Origin: Pseudomonas viridiflava
GTDB lineage: Bacteria > Pseudomonadota > Gammaproteobacteria > Pseudomonadales > Pseudomonadaceae
Assembly: GCF_900590885.1 (NCBI RefSeq)
Contig: NZ_UUON01000024.1
Span: 186,001 to 250,000, forward strand
Direction: 5' to 3'
Length of the DNA: 64,000 nucleotides
Below the pieces are notes generated by a model. That model was given only the letters and a program-made list of their open reading frames with translations. It did no database searches and had not been told where the DNA came from. The position numbers were made by a program, and so were the translations under genes. Numbering within the stretch: position 1 is the first letter of the stretch; the number at the start of each line of letters is the position of its first letter. Below are positions 44,195 to 52,118 of the stretch, piece after piece.

Positions 44195-44560
44195 ATGAAC
44201 GACATCGACGAAGACACCTCAGCGTGGCTTGGCTGCCCCACGCCTCTGGAAATGTACCAGCACCAGTGCGCCCTGCTCGAGGACGAACTCACCCAGGCCC
44301 AGGCGATGCTGCATAAGGCGCGCCGCAATGTCGCCGGACTGGTCCAGCTCAGTGACGACCTGGCCACCGGCAAAGCAACTGCCGAGGCCGCACTCAAGAA
44401 GGCGATGGAAAATATCGCCAGGCTGAACTTGGAGAACTCTGATATGGAGCGGAAGATCGCCAGCCTTGCGGTGGTCGCCAACCAGCGTGACCACCTGTTC
44501 AGGGAGAATCAGCGGCTGCTTAGTGAAATTCGTCAAGCCGACGCTCCTGCCGCAAGCTAA
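44195..44560 (+). CDS. Small coiled-coil protein of an SOS-controlled phage cassette
   Basis: A 121-residue acidic, helix-rich protein. From about residue 18 to 115 it is almost entirely predicted coiled coil (heptad-like runs such as ALLEDELTQAQAMLHKARR and LRRLN-like NIARLNLENSDMERKIASL). No enzymatic motif. GGATAAG precedes ATG 44195; the ATG at 44168 would lie within the LexA box and is less likely. It is followed after 28 bases by the SRAP gene on the same strand, so the two form one operon. Function unknown; a DNA- or protein-binding partner of SRAP is a guess. Confidence 0.65.
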   Translation: MNDIDEDTSAWLGCPTPLEMYQHQCALLEDELTQAQAMLHKARRNVAGLVQLSDDLATGKATAEAALKKAMENIARLNLENSDMERKIASLAVVANQRDHLFRENQRLLSEIRQADAPAAS

Positions 44561-44588
44561 GATTAATCATTGGCTGGAGGGCATTGCC

Positions 44589-45269
44589 ATGTGCGGAAGA
44601 CTGACGCAGTACCGAGGAATCCACGACTTTGTTGCCGCTTTGAGCATGCCAAATGCCTTGGCGAATTCCGTGGGCGACCAGCCGATCGAACGTTTCAACG
44701 TGGCGCCGTCGACCCAAGTTGCCCTACTCCACCTCCAAGGTGACTTGCTGCACGCCGACTCCGTGCGTTGGGGGTGGCGCCCCCACTGGGCCAAGGACAG
44801 GGGCTCACCGATCAATGCCCGCGTGGAGAAGGTGGCCCACGGGCCATTCTTCAGGGCGATCTGGCCGCACCGGGCAATCACCCCGATCGACAACTGGTTT
44901 GAGTGGGTAGACGAAGGCGGCCCCAAGAAGCAGCCGTACCTGATCCGGCGGCGGGATGGCGCGCCGATATTCTGCGCCGCGATCGGCCAACTGCCGGACG
45001 CAGATGAAGGGCCCGGCGAACATGACGGATTCGTAATCATCACCGCCGACAGCGCCGGCGGCATGGTGGACATCCACGACCGAAGGCCCGTAGTACTGCC
45101 CCCGGACCTGGCCCGGGAATGGTTGGACCCGGCCACGCCCAAGGAGCGCGCCGAGCAGATGGTGTTGCACCAGGGAGAGCCCGCCGAAGTCTTTGAATGG
45201 TTCAAGGTCGACACAGCCGTTGGAAACGTCAGGAACAAGGGGCCCGAACTGATCCGCCCCCTGCGCTAA
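44589..45269 (+). CDS. SRAP domain protein (YedK/HMCES-type abasic-site DNA-protein crosslinker)
   Basis: A 226-residue SRAP protein. The active residues all seem present: Cys2 directly after the initiator Met (MCGRLTQY), Asn76 in INARVEK, Glu105 in WFEW, and His163 in DIHDRRPVVL. Family members attach through Cys2 to abasic sites in single-stranded DNA and so protect replication forks. TGGAGG precedes ATG 44589, and the need for Cys2 fixes this start; the longer frame from 44466 would hide it. It follows a coiled-coil gene under a perfect LexA box. As a phage-borne gene next to the attachment site it is likely a moron expressed in the lysogen under DNA damage. Confidence 0.9.
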   Translation: MCGRLTQYRGIHDFVAALSMPNALANSVGDQPIERFNVAPSTQVALLHLQGDLLHADSVRWGWRPHWAKDRGSPINARVEKVAHGPFFRAIWPHRAITPIDNWFEWVDEGGPKKQPYLIRRRDGAPIFCAAIGQLPDADEGPGEHDGFVIITADSAGGMVDIHDRRPVVLPPDLAREWLDPATPKERAEQMVLHQGEPAEVFEWFKVDTAVGNVRNKGPELIRPLR

Positions 45270-45358
45270 GGCTCCGAGAAATACCACATCACAAACGCTA
45301 CCGCCGTTACCCAGCCCAAGGTCAGCAGAAACGAAAGGCCTGCAAGCCTCTTATCCAT
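45266..45358 (-). CDS. 30-residue single-helix membrane peptide
   Basis: A short frame (30 codons plus stop) starting at ATG 45358, preceded by GAAGGG. After MDKR it is one hydrophobic helix (about residues 5-27) and ends FSEP. It lies at the very end of the late operon after Rz, and its stop codon overlaps the stop of the convergent SRAP gene. It could be a lysis-related membrane peptide, since no other holin candidate is seen near the endolysin. Too short for confident calling. Confidence 0.45.
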   Translation of the reverse strand: MDKRLAGLSFLLTLGWVTAVAFVMWYFSEP

Positions 45359-45413
45359 GGCACCCTTCAATAAACCAAATGATCGCAATACGAACCCGCC
45401 CCGAGAGAGTAGT

Positions 45414-45926
45414 TCATTGATCTCGGGGTGCAATTGCACGGACGTATGCCTGGCACGCCCTTAGCGCAATCAGTCCTTGGTCGCCGCGGTCGGTGATGGC
45501 GATAATTCGTTGAGCATGCGCTGGGTCAAGTTGGGCTCGACGGGCTGCATGAACCACTCCGGCGGCGCCGGGGGTGGCAGGCACGTCGCAGCCACTGGCT
45601 GAATCCTCGAGGAGGACTGACAGCCGGACATCAGCAGTAGCAAGCTGGTCACGCAGGCGAGCCTGGTTGCGCTGGGCATCGGATAATTCCTTGGCGTGTT
45701 GTTGGTCCTGTCCGGAGAGTATCTGCTCCAGGGCCAGGCGTTTATCTTGATCGACACGGGCCTGGGCAGAGGCGGCATTGCTGATCGCCGCCAAGTCATC
45801 CTTATGCAGGCCCGCCTGCTCGGCCAGCTGCTTGCCCATCCGCCAATCCTGCACCTGCCAGGCGCCCCCAAAGCCGACGGCCAGCGCCAGCAGGATTGCG
45901 ACCAGGATCTGCCCGGGCGTCATCAT
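45414..45926 (-). CDS. Rz: Phage i-spanin (Rz-like)
   Basis: A 170-residue protein with one N-terminal membrane helix (about residues 6-24), then a long alpha-helical periplasmic part (about 28-105, rich in Ala/Gln/Asp with heptads), as in lambda Rz. Rz and Rz1 fuse inner and outer membranes at the end of lysis. GGAGG upstream fits ATG 45926, which overlaps the stop of the previous gene. Rz1 is encoded inside it in another frame, the classical embedded arrangement. Confidence 0.85.
   Translation of the reverse strand: MMTPGQILVAILLALAVGFGGAWQVQDWRMGKQLAEQAGLHKDDLAAISNAASAQARVDQDKRLALEQILSGQDQQHAKELSDAQRNQARLRDQLATADVRLSVLLEDSASGCDVPATPGAAGVVHAARRAQLDPAHAQRIIAITDRGDQGLIALRACQAYVRAIAPRDQ
45470..45679 (-). 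CDS. Rz1: Phage o-spanin lipoprotein (Rz1-like), embedded in Rz
   Basis: A 69-residue lipoprotein wholly inside the Rz gene in a different frame. Its signal peptide ends in the lipobox Leu-Met-Ser-Gly-Cys20, and the mature part is short and proline-rich (CLPPPAPPEW), as in lambda Rz1. It would be anchored in the outer membrane and pair with the Rz coiled coil. ATG 45679 is chosen from the longer open frame since it gives a proper lipoprotein signal. Confidence 0.85.
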   Translation of the reverse strand: MPSATRLACVTSLLLLMSGCQSSSRIQPVAATCLPPPAPPEWFMQPVEPNLTQRMLNELSPSPTAATKD

Positions 45927-46240
45927 TGCTCATCCTCCCAGTCAGGTAGGTCAACAGTTTGGCCGGCGAGGCTGTGGGTGCAGTCGCCAAGGAACTGAAT
46001 GCGGCCGTCGGTCACGAATGAATGGCAAACCCTCGCCCCGTCGGACCAGTTGTATCTCACCAGAACCGACGGCGTGAACGTGGGTGCGTCGGCGTTCCCG
46101 TTGTAGCCCCACCGCGGGCCAGGCCCATTTCCAGTAGAGATACCGTGCACCATGTCGCAACCCGGGCACTCGAAGAAGAGATCGCCCTCCTTGGCCTGGG
46201 CCAGCACCCGCGACAGCCTGGTAAATCCTGTGCCGCTCAC
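45923..46240 (-). CDS. DUF6527-like phage protein
   Basis: A 105-residue protein starting at GTG 46240, which overlaps the stop of the endolysin gene (GTGA). It contains FECPGCDMVHGI, then WGYNGNADAPTFTPSVLVR and CHSFVTDGRIQFLGDCTH; the cysteines and histidines (CPGC...H, CH, DCTH) suggest a bound metal. The pattern matches the small DUF6527 proteins common in lysis regions of Pseudomonas phages. Function unknown. The longer frame to 46414 is a shadow of the endolysin gene. Confidence 0.7.
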   Translation of the reverse strand: MSGTGFTRLSRVLAQAKEGDLFFECPGCDMVHGISTGNGPGPRWGYNGNADAPTFTPSVLVRYNWSDGARVCHSFVTDGRIQFLGDCTHSLAGQTVDLPDWEDEQ

Positions 46241-46926
46241 GCCAGCACCTTCAGCGCCTTGTCGTACAGCGCCTGGCGGTCGTCCTGACCATTCGGCACC
46301 CTGCCTCGCTGCCCGGTGTTGATGATGCTGCCGATATCCTGGAAGGCGCCGGCGTCTGCTAGCTCGTTCAGGCCGCGCGCGTCCCAGTAGTGCGCTGCAG
46401 ACATTGCCGCCCACTCCGCCTGCTCAAGCAGTTCGGGCTGATTCAACAAGTCGATCTGCAGCGCCGTGCCGGCGGCCAGGAAGTTCGACTTCCCTGTCAC
46501 CTGGATCAGGCCGCGCCCGCGATACTTCCAGCCGTCGCCGGTGGCCGGTGAGCCGTTGCCCATGCGCGAGGCGTACACATTGTTCGCGATCGCCTCCGGC
46601 TTCCCGGCCAGGCTCAGCGCGAGAGCATTTGGCTTGTTTCGTGCCTTGCTCTTCACGTCGACCTTCAGGTAGCCGCCTTTCCCGTCCGCCTCCGCATAAC
46701 GAGGTGCCCAACTGTTGGCCAGGCCATCCGCGCTGTAGTTCAGGTTCTCGGACACGCGCGACAGCTGGCCTGATTCATGGCCGATCTGCGCGATGAATGC
46801 GGCCTGGCGCTTCGGAGTGTCGATATTGAAGCGGAGCATCGCCCGGTTCAGCGCAGGCAAAAAAATACCGGCTCGAGGGCCGGCTTTGGGGAGGATCCGC
46901 AGTAGTTGCTGCTCGGTAATAGGCAT
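46237..46926 (-). CDS. Phage endolysin, glycoside hydrolase family 19 (chitinase class I-like)
   Basis: A 229-residue muramidase/chitinase-like lysozyme. The GH19 catalytic region is AQIGHESGQLSRVSENLNYS with Glu51 and Glu60 as likely acids, followed by YRGRGLIQVTGKSNF and a C-terminal INTGQRG block. It has no signal peptide or SAR-type helix, so release through a holin is expected. It is followed directly by the DUF6527-like gene and Rz/Rz1. Confidence 0.9.
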   Translation of the reverse strand: MPITEQQLLRILPKAGPRAGIFLPALNRAMLRFNIDTPKRQAAFIAQIGHESGQLSRVSENLNYSADGLANSWAPRYAEADGKGGYLKVDVKSKARNKPNALALSLAGKPEAIANNVYASRMGNGSPATGDGWKYRGRGLIQVTGKSNFLAAGTALQIDLLNQPELLEQAEWAAMSAAHYWDARGLNELADAGAFQDIGSIINTGQRGRVPNGQDDRQALYDKALKVLA

Positions 46927-46939
46927 TCAAGCCTCCTGA

Positions 46940-47575
46940 CTAAATAGGTTTTGAAAACATCAGCGGCAGAAATAAACCTGCACCATTGAAATCTCCAATG
47001 TTTTGAAGCAAGACAGTTATGCTGTTTGACCCATAATTCCAAGTGCAACTGAGTTTGGAGAATGTATCCCTACCCGGAATATCCATTGCTATGTTGTTTA
47101 TTAGCATGTAGTTGCCAGTGTTTAGCGGTACGCCAGCACTCCACCGAAACTCCCATCTGCCAACAGATGGATTAGAGGCTCCTAGATAGCTCCATCCAGT
47201 GATTACATCTGTGAATTGAGCGCAAGGAGTTCCATTGTCAAACAACAGTTTTGTATTTCCATCCCAAAGCCTTAGGCCATACTCAGCTGTTGGGGTTGAT
47301 TGGTATGCTGCAATGAAGTAGCTGCCGGTGCCTCCACCTGATCCAGTGTTTGACCATCCAGTCCAGTTACCCGGACCACCATTCAGCCTTATCCACTGAA
47401 AGGATTGAGAGCTATCCGGCCTTACAAATATCAATGGGGCTTCGGCAGACGTTATTGGGTATGGGAAGGAGGCGCCGGAAGAATAGCGACCAGAGTACAA
47501 TATAACCAAACGAGCGAACTCGGAATCCAAAACTACTACATCAGAGTTATTTGAAAACATTAAACCGTGAGACAT
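46940..47575 (-). CDS. Phage tail-tip associated protein (post-J gene), low GC
   Basis: A 211-residue beta-rich protein with no membrane helix, signal peptide or known motif. It is rich in Ser, Gly, Asn and aromatic residues (for example NGGPGNWTGWSNTGSGGGTG), as in phage fibre or tip proteins. It follows the J gene and a similar small gene. Its GC content is visibly below that of its neighbours, suggesting recent exchange. ATG 47575 lies exactly at the stop of the gene before it. Confidence 0.55.
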   Translation of the reverse strand: MSHGLMFSNNSDVVVLDSEFARLVILYSGRYSSGASFPYPITSAEAPLIFVRPDSSQSFQWIRLNGGPGNWTGWSNTGSGGGTGSYFIAAYQSTPTAEYGLRLWDGNTKLLFDNGTPCAQFTDVITGWSYLGASNPSVGRWEFRWSAGVPLNTGNYMLINNIAMDIPGRDTFSKLSCTWNYGSNSITVLLQNIGDFNGAGLFLPLMFSKPI

Positions 47576-47907
47576 TATCTGTACCTCAATACAAGAAGCC
47601 TCTGCGTACCAACTGCTATTCGCCCTGACGAGTAAGTTCTATTGCCGAACCAAACATTAACCCCACCTGACAAAATCTGAACATCAAATTGCACATTGCC
47701 AGCGTCTTGGCTAGAAGAACTATTTGACCAGTTGCCATTGGGGATACACACCCCGACATGGGTGCCAGGTGATACACCTGGTATTGCGATATATAAAACC
47801 CTCCCCGAAGTTGAAACAAGTGCAGAGTAAACAACTCGTACTGTAAATGAGTTCTCATCAATCTGAAGTGTGCCTGTCGGCCCCCAAATCCTGATTCCCG
47901 AAATCAT
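47575..47907 (-). CDS. Small phage protein following J, low GC
   Basis: A 110-residue beta-rich protein starting MISGIRIWGPTGTLQID, with no recognisable domain. It overlaps the end of the J gene by four bases and is followed at once by the 211-residue gene. Both share a start of the kind 'short hydrophobic beta strand, then a D-rich loop' and low GC content, so they may have arrived together. A role at the tail tip is inferred from position. Confidence 0.55.
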   Translation of the reverse strand: MISGIRIWGPTGTLQIDENSFTVRVVYSALVSTSGRVLYIAIPGVSPGTHVGVCIPNGNWSNSSSSQDAGNVQFDVQILSGGVNVWFGNRTYSSGRIAVGTQRLLVLRYR

Positions 47908-50900
47908 GCCGTCAGATCCCCGAGCTGTACCCGCTTAACGCCGTTCTCGTCGTAGACCTTGATTGCACGGTTGGTCATTGTCAGGCGACCGCCGCCTGGT
48001 GATGGGCCGTTGAACTCAAGATTCCCAGCCTTATCAAGGCGCCACCCCTGAACACCCGCCTCAAAGTTGTCGGACTGCAGCGCCTGGCCGATCTTTAGCA
48101 TCGTGATACTGCCATCACGGATGAACGCGGTGTCGATGTAGGCTGCGTTGTCCTGCACCACGAATGGATAGAAAACGTTGGTGGTGTTCGGGTCGATGAT
48201 TGCAAACCGGCTCGCCGCGATCAGCACCTGGCTGGTGATGATCCCCTCGTTGTTTTCAACGCCAACGCCAATACCAGCAAGGTATGGCCTCCCATCCACA
48301 GTGAGCTGGGTTTTGATGCTGTACATCGCCGCCAGTTCGGACTTTAGCGCTTCAATCTCGATCTGGGCGCCGCCGCCAGAATCGATCTTCTCGAGCAGGT
48401 GCTGGCTGAGTTGCGTCTCGGTGATCTGATCGTTTAGGTAGTCCAGGATAGGGCCAGCATCCGAAGACGACTGCCCGTTAACCGGGCCGAAGAACGCCCC
48501 CATGTTGCCGATCCGATCCACCAGGCGCGCCCAGAAGAAGAACCGCTTTCCGGCGGCCAGGCCCATGATCGTTAGGTCCGTCTGCGGGTTTGCGTAATCA
48601 CCGAACTTGACCGCGCTGGCAATATCGGAGGTCTCGCTGTACCAGATCTCCGTGCGCTGCAAGTCAGCGGTGCTCAGGTCCTGAGGGATCGACCACTGCA
48701 GCTTGATGCCGAAAACGATCGACTGGGCCGTGAACGAGGATACCGTCGGTGGCGGCGTGGTCTTTCCGTTCAGCACGGTTTCAGCCGAGGTCGCAAACAC
48801 AGACCCGATGTCGAGCGAGTTGATAGCCCGAACCTTGGCCACGTAGCGCCCGGCGTAGATCCCGCTCACATCGACCGAGGTGGTGCCGGTGCGGCCCTGA
48901 TAGATCCAGTCGCCGTCGTTCTTGCGCCAGTAGACCTCGTAGGCGATCGCTGCCTCTGGCTTCTCCCAGGCGATCGTCATAACACTGACCGCTGTTCCCT
49001 GGTCGACGAAGTGGTCATTGCTGACTGTCACATTTTCCGGCGGCGGCTGGACGCTGGGCGGAATTACGGTCACCGGCGGCTGCTCGATGCGGCTTCCGTT
49101 ATCGATCGCGCTGTACTTGCTGGAGTTGTGGCGAACAGCCGTGACGCTGAACTTGATCTCAGTATCGGAAAAGTCCTCAACCACAGACATGACGCGGAAC
49201 TGCTGCACTGCCAGGGTTGGCGAATCGATCGCCCACATGGAGTGAGTGGGTGGCAGATCGGCCAACGGCTCGGCCAGCACCACCTGCTGAACGTCCGACG
49301 GGAATCCCGTGGTGTCCATGGTGATGTTGCCGTTGTCCCAGGTTATGCCAGTGCTGTCCCAGGTCAGCGGGTATCCCACGGATTTGACCGCCCGGGAAAT
49401 GGCCTTGCCGTTCGGCATGATCAGCGTGATGGTATCGCCAGGGTATGCGGTCACATCGGCATCGAGGACGAGCGTATCGAGTGTGGAAGAGCGCAGGCGC
49501 CCACCAATGCGGCGACCCGCACGGTCATTGTCTGCGATCCGAATAATCTGCCCCGGGCGCGCCAGGGTGCCGTCGAGGCCAACCGAGAAACCCACGCTCT
49601 CCGTCTCCAGACGGTTGGTGAGCAGAGCCCACTTACCGATCCGCTGGGCCTGAGCCTGGGAAGTGCACCCCGTGGCAGTGATCTCAGTCTGCTGAATGCC
49701 GTAGCGGCTGATCCCGGCCTGGTCATCAACATACTCGACCTTCTGCCGGTAGAAGTCTGTCGGGTCATTCCAGCTAACCAGGGCGACGGTGTAGCGCGTT
49801 TTCTTCGATGATCCGAAGTAGCTGAACTTACCGTCGATGACGTTGGCGTTCGAGTAGGTGTAAATCGGGTCTTCCGGCATATCGCACAAGGCAGTAACAG
49901 TGCCGCCAGCCCAGTACGCCATCCCGCGAAATGTCGTGGAAAGATCCTGCAGCACGCGCAAGGCATCGGCGCGCACCGACAAGTAGAGGTTGCAGGTAAA
50001 GCGCGGGTGGGTTCCGCCCTTGCCGTCCGACACAAGCTGATCGCAGTACTGGCCAATCCTGTAAAGCTCCCACTTGTCGACCTGGCCAGCGTTCAGAAGG
50101 TGGCCAAGACCATAGCGAAAGTGCAGGAGAAGGTCGTAAAAAATCCAGGCTGGATTATCGGTCCATGCGCTTTTGAAGCTGCCGTCCCAGACGCCAGAGT
50201 AGATACGGGTTGCGGGGTCGTAATTGCTAGGTACCCTGATGATTCGACCGTACAAGTCGAACGAGCGTGTCGGGATCGACTGGAACTGAGAAGCGTCGAA
50301 CTGGACGCCAATCATCGCCGAGCCCGGGTAGCGCAGCTTCGCGTCGATTACTTCCGTGATCGCGTCGATGGTAGTGGTGTCGGCGATGGCGGAACTGGTC
50401 GCGTTTGGGGTGGTTCTCACCACGCGCACCTGCCAACCACTGTTGGCCGGGGGCAGATCCACCCGGTGGGAGCGCTCGTACTTCGTCGAAGTTTTGCCGC
50501 TGAACGACGAAATAACCATCGGCACGTATGGCCCGCCGTCCGTAGAGAGCTCAATCCGGTACTGCACGGTATAGCCGTTGGTGTCGCCGTTCGAGGTGTT
50601 TGTCTGAGCGAGCCGAGGCACTGAAATTCGGACACGCTCGGCCGACAACTGAAGATTGGTGACAGCCCTCACCCACGGCTGGTCGTAACGAAGCTCTACG
50701 CCCACCCCTACCTCGCTTTCCACCGCCGGGAAGCCAGGGATATGCATCTGGTCCTGGCTGCCCGTCCGAACATCGAGCGTCACTCCGCTGAAGTTTAGTG
50801 AACCATCCGCGTTGGCCAGGGGGGTTTCACCAAGAAATACGGAGCGCATGCCGTCTACCAAACCGACAATCTCACCCTCGCTCACCAGGTCGAGAATTCG

Positions 50901-50996
50901 GGCATACGCAACGCTTTGCAGGTTGTCAGGCGCCTCAACTGACGGGCGCGGCTTATCCTCGCCGCCCTTGCTGCCGGCGATAGCTAAATTGGTCAT
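47904..50996 (-). CDS. Tail tip host-specificity protein J (lambda gpJ-like)
   Basis: A 1030-residue protein that forms the central tail-tip complex and contacts the host receptor. Early blocks SVAYARILDLVSEGEIVGLVDGMRSVFLGETPL are typical of gpJ. The middle has the phage tail hub domains (RFTCNLYLSVRADALRVLQDLSTTFRGM), followed by fibronectin-III-like repeats (about residues 620-800) and a DUF1983-like C-terminal part (VENNEGIITSQVLIAASRFAIIDPNT). The C-terminal part should set receptor specificity. It follows gene I after a hairpin terminator. Confidence 0.93.
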   Translation of the reverse strand: MTNLAIAGSKGGEDKPRPSVEAPDNLQSVAYARILDLVSEGEIVGLVDGMRSVFLGETPLANADGSLNFSGVTLDVRTGSQDQMHIPGFPAVESEVGVGVELRYDQPWVRAVTNLQLSAERVRISVPRLAQTNTSNGDTNGYTVQYRIELSTDGGPYVPMVISSFSGKTSTKYERSHRVDLPPANSGWQVRVVRTTPNATSSAIADTTTIDAITEVIDAKLRYPGSAMIGVQFDASQFQSIPTRSFDLYGRIIRVPSNYDPATRIYSGVWDGSFKSAWTDNPAWIFYDLLLHFRYGLGHLLNAGQVDKWELYRIGQYCDQLVSDGKGGTHPRFTCNLYLSVRADALRVLQDLSTTFRGMAYWAGGTVTALCDMPEDPIYTYSNANVIDGKFSYFGSSKKTRYTVALVSWNDPTDFYRQKVEYVDDQAGISRYGIQQTEITATGCTSQAQAQRIGKWALLTNRLETESVGFSVGLDGTLARPGQIIRIADNDRAGRRIGGRLRSSTLDTLVLDADVTAYPGDTITLIMPNGKAISRAVKSVGYPLTWDSTGITWDNGNITMDTTGFPSDVQQVVLAEPLADLPPTHSMWAIDSPTLAVQQFRVMSVVEDFSDTEIKFSVTAVRHNSSKYSAIDNGSRIEQPPVTVIPPSVQPPPENVTVSNDHFVDQGTAVSVMTIAWEKPEAAIAYEVYWRKNDGDWIYQGRTGTTSVDVSGIYAGRYVAKVRAINSLDIGSVFATSAETVLNGKTTPPPTVSSFTAQSIVFGIKLQWSIPQDLSTADLQRTEIWYSETSDIASAVKFGDYANPQTDLTIMGLAAGKRFFFWARLVDRIGNMGAFFGPVNGQSSSDAGPILDYLNDQITETQLSQHLLEKIDSGGGAQIEIEALKSELAAMYSIKTQLTVDGRPYLAGIGVGVENNEGIITSQVLIAASRFAIIDPNTTNVFYPFVVQDNAAYIDTAFIRDGSITMLKIGQALQSDNFEAGVQGWRLDKAGNLEFNGPSPGGGRLTMTNRAIKVYDENGVKRVQLGDLTA

Positions 50997-51012
50997 GGCT
51001 TACCTTCAGGCG

Positions 51013-51039
51013 AAAAAAAGCCCGCTCGGTGGCGGGCCT
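51013..51039 (-). terminator. Hairpin with T-run between tail genes I and J
   Basis: Stem GCCCGC/GCGGGC with a six-base loop, followed on the minus strand by seven Ts. It lies in the short gap between the I stop and the J start. Confidence 0.65.
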
Positions 51040-51055
51040 TGTGTTGGGTGGGCGC

Positions 51056-51634
51056 TTACATCTGGTCTTCGGAGTAAATGCCGGCGCTGATCACAGCGCT
51101 GCCAACGATCATCCGGCCGTAAAGCAGCGGTACGGGGTTACCCTGAACGCTGGTATTTACCGGCCCGTTGAAGCTGTAGCTGGGCCGGTTGTTTGGGCCG
51201 TCCTGGGTGCCGAGGCCTTTGGCTTGAGGGCTGAGCATTTGCATCGCGCCACCGATTGTGAGGCCGATACCGAGTTGAACGGCCCAGGTTTGCCCGAAGT
51301 AGCTGCCGACGGCAATAAGGACAACTCCCACCACTGTCTGGATAAGGCCTGCTCGCTTAGATCCGGCAATTACTGGAACGATGCGAATCACATCCCTTCC
51401 CGTCGGCTTCCCCAGATCATCCTCGCCGATGTTCTCCCTGCCGTTGAATATCGCGTAGCGCAGGCCTTTTGCTGAGCTGTCCACCATGTGCTGCTCAAAG
51501 CCAGGAAATTGCTTTAGATACCCAGATACATCACGGAAGCCACCTGCGGTGGTGACGCGGTGGCGGCGGCCAAAACGCCTACCTAGCGAACCTGAAAGCA
51601 GAACGGTTTGCATCTTTTCGACTGACTGGGCCAT
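51056..51634 (-). CDS. Tail assembly protein I (lambda gpI-like)
   Basis: A 192-residue protein. The block LRYAIFNGRENIGEDDL is characteristic of the lambda gpI/tail assembly family; two hydrophobic Gly-rich segments (near residues 90-130) follow. It is needed for tail-tip assembly but is not in the mature virion in lambda. It lies between a lipoprotein gene and J, with hairpin terminators on both sides. Confidence 0.88.
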   Translation of the reverse strand: MAQSVEKMQTVLLSGSLGRRFGRRHRVTTAGGFRDVSGYLKQFPGFEQHMVDSSAKGLRYAIFNGRENIGEDDLGKPTGRDVIRIVPVIAGSKRAGLIQTVVGVVLIAVGSYFGQTWAVQLGIGLTIGGAMQMLSPQAKGLGTQDGPNNRPSYSFNGPVNTSVQGNPVPLLYGRMIVGSAVISAGIYSEDQM

Positions 51635-51650
51635 GTTTTCTCCGGGTAAT

Positions 51651-51670
51651 AAAAAACCGCCCGGAGGCGG
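51651..51670 (-). terminator. Hairpin with T-run upstream of tail gene I
   Basis: Stem CCGCC/GGCGG followed on the minus strand by a run of six Ts. It lies between the lipoprotein gene and gene I. Confidence 0.6.
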
Positions 51671-51677
51671 CTTGTTT

Positions 51678-52076
51678 TCATTGCATGGTGGGGGATAGGT
51701 CCAGACTCATCGCTGAGTCTATGGATATCCTGAATTTTTTGGTCGCGCCGGGCTTGATGCTCGTCTCGCGCTCTTTAAGACCGCTCCCGCAGGTGGCTAC
51801 TGAAACGATGTGCTCGCCTGGCGTAACACGGAATTTCGCAGTTTCGCCGGTACCAATCTCTGCTGCGCGAACACCATCAATGCTCACTGTTCCATTGCAT
51901 CCAGACCCTACAAAACCTTTGTCCCGAGTAACCACGAGAAACGAATCTCCAGGGACTGCCGCTTGATACGCAAAAAGTCTGGTTGATGGGACCGGATCGG
52001 CTTGGCTTGAAGGTACCGGCGAAGAAGCGCAACCGGCCAGCAGCGCAACGCCCAGCGCAGCAAAAAAAATACGCAT
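51678..52076 (-). CDS. Phage-encoded lipoprotein inserted between tail genes K and I
   Basis: A 132-residue lipoprotein: signal peptide with lipobox Leu-Leu-Ala-Gly-Cys16, then a mature domain of about 115 residues with beta-sandwich-like pattern and three further cysteines (two in GFVGSGCNG and VATCGSG). It ends SLDLSPTM. It is not part of the lambda K-I-J order. Phage lipoproteins in such places often protect the lysogen or infected cell from superinfection, but I see no motif that proves this. It is bounded by a terminator hairpin on its downstream side. Confidence 0.7.
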   Translation of the reverse strand: MRIFFAALGVALLAGCASSPVPSSQADPVPSTRLFAYQAAVPGDSFLVVTRDKGFVGSGCNGTVSIDGVRAAEIGTGETAKFRVTPGEHIVSVATCGSGLKERETSIKPGATKKFRISIDSAMSLDLSPTMQ

Positions 52077-52118
52077 ATCGTCAACTCCATGTGATTTGGC
52101 CAGACGATAACATTTTGA

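Noticed and set aside
44017..44316. A 99-codon frame starting in the junction region
   Set aside because: It overlaps the LexA box and the coiled-coil gene and has no ribosome site or typical composition.
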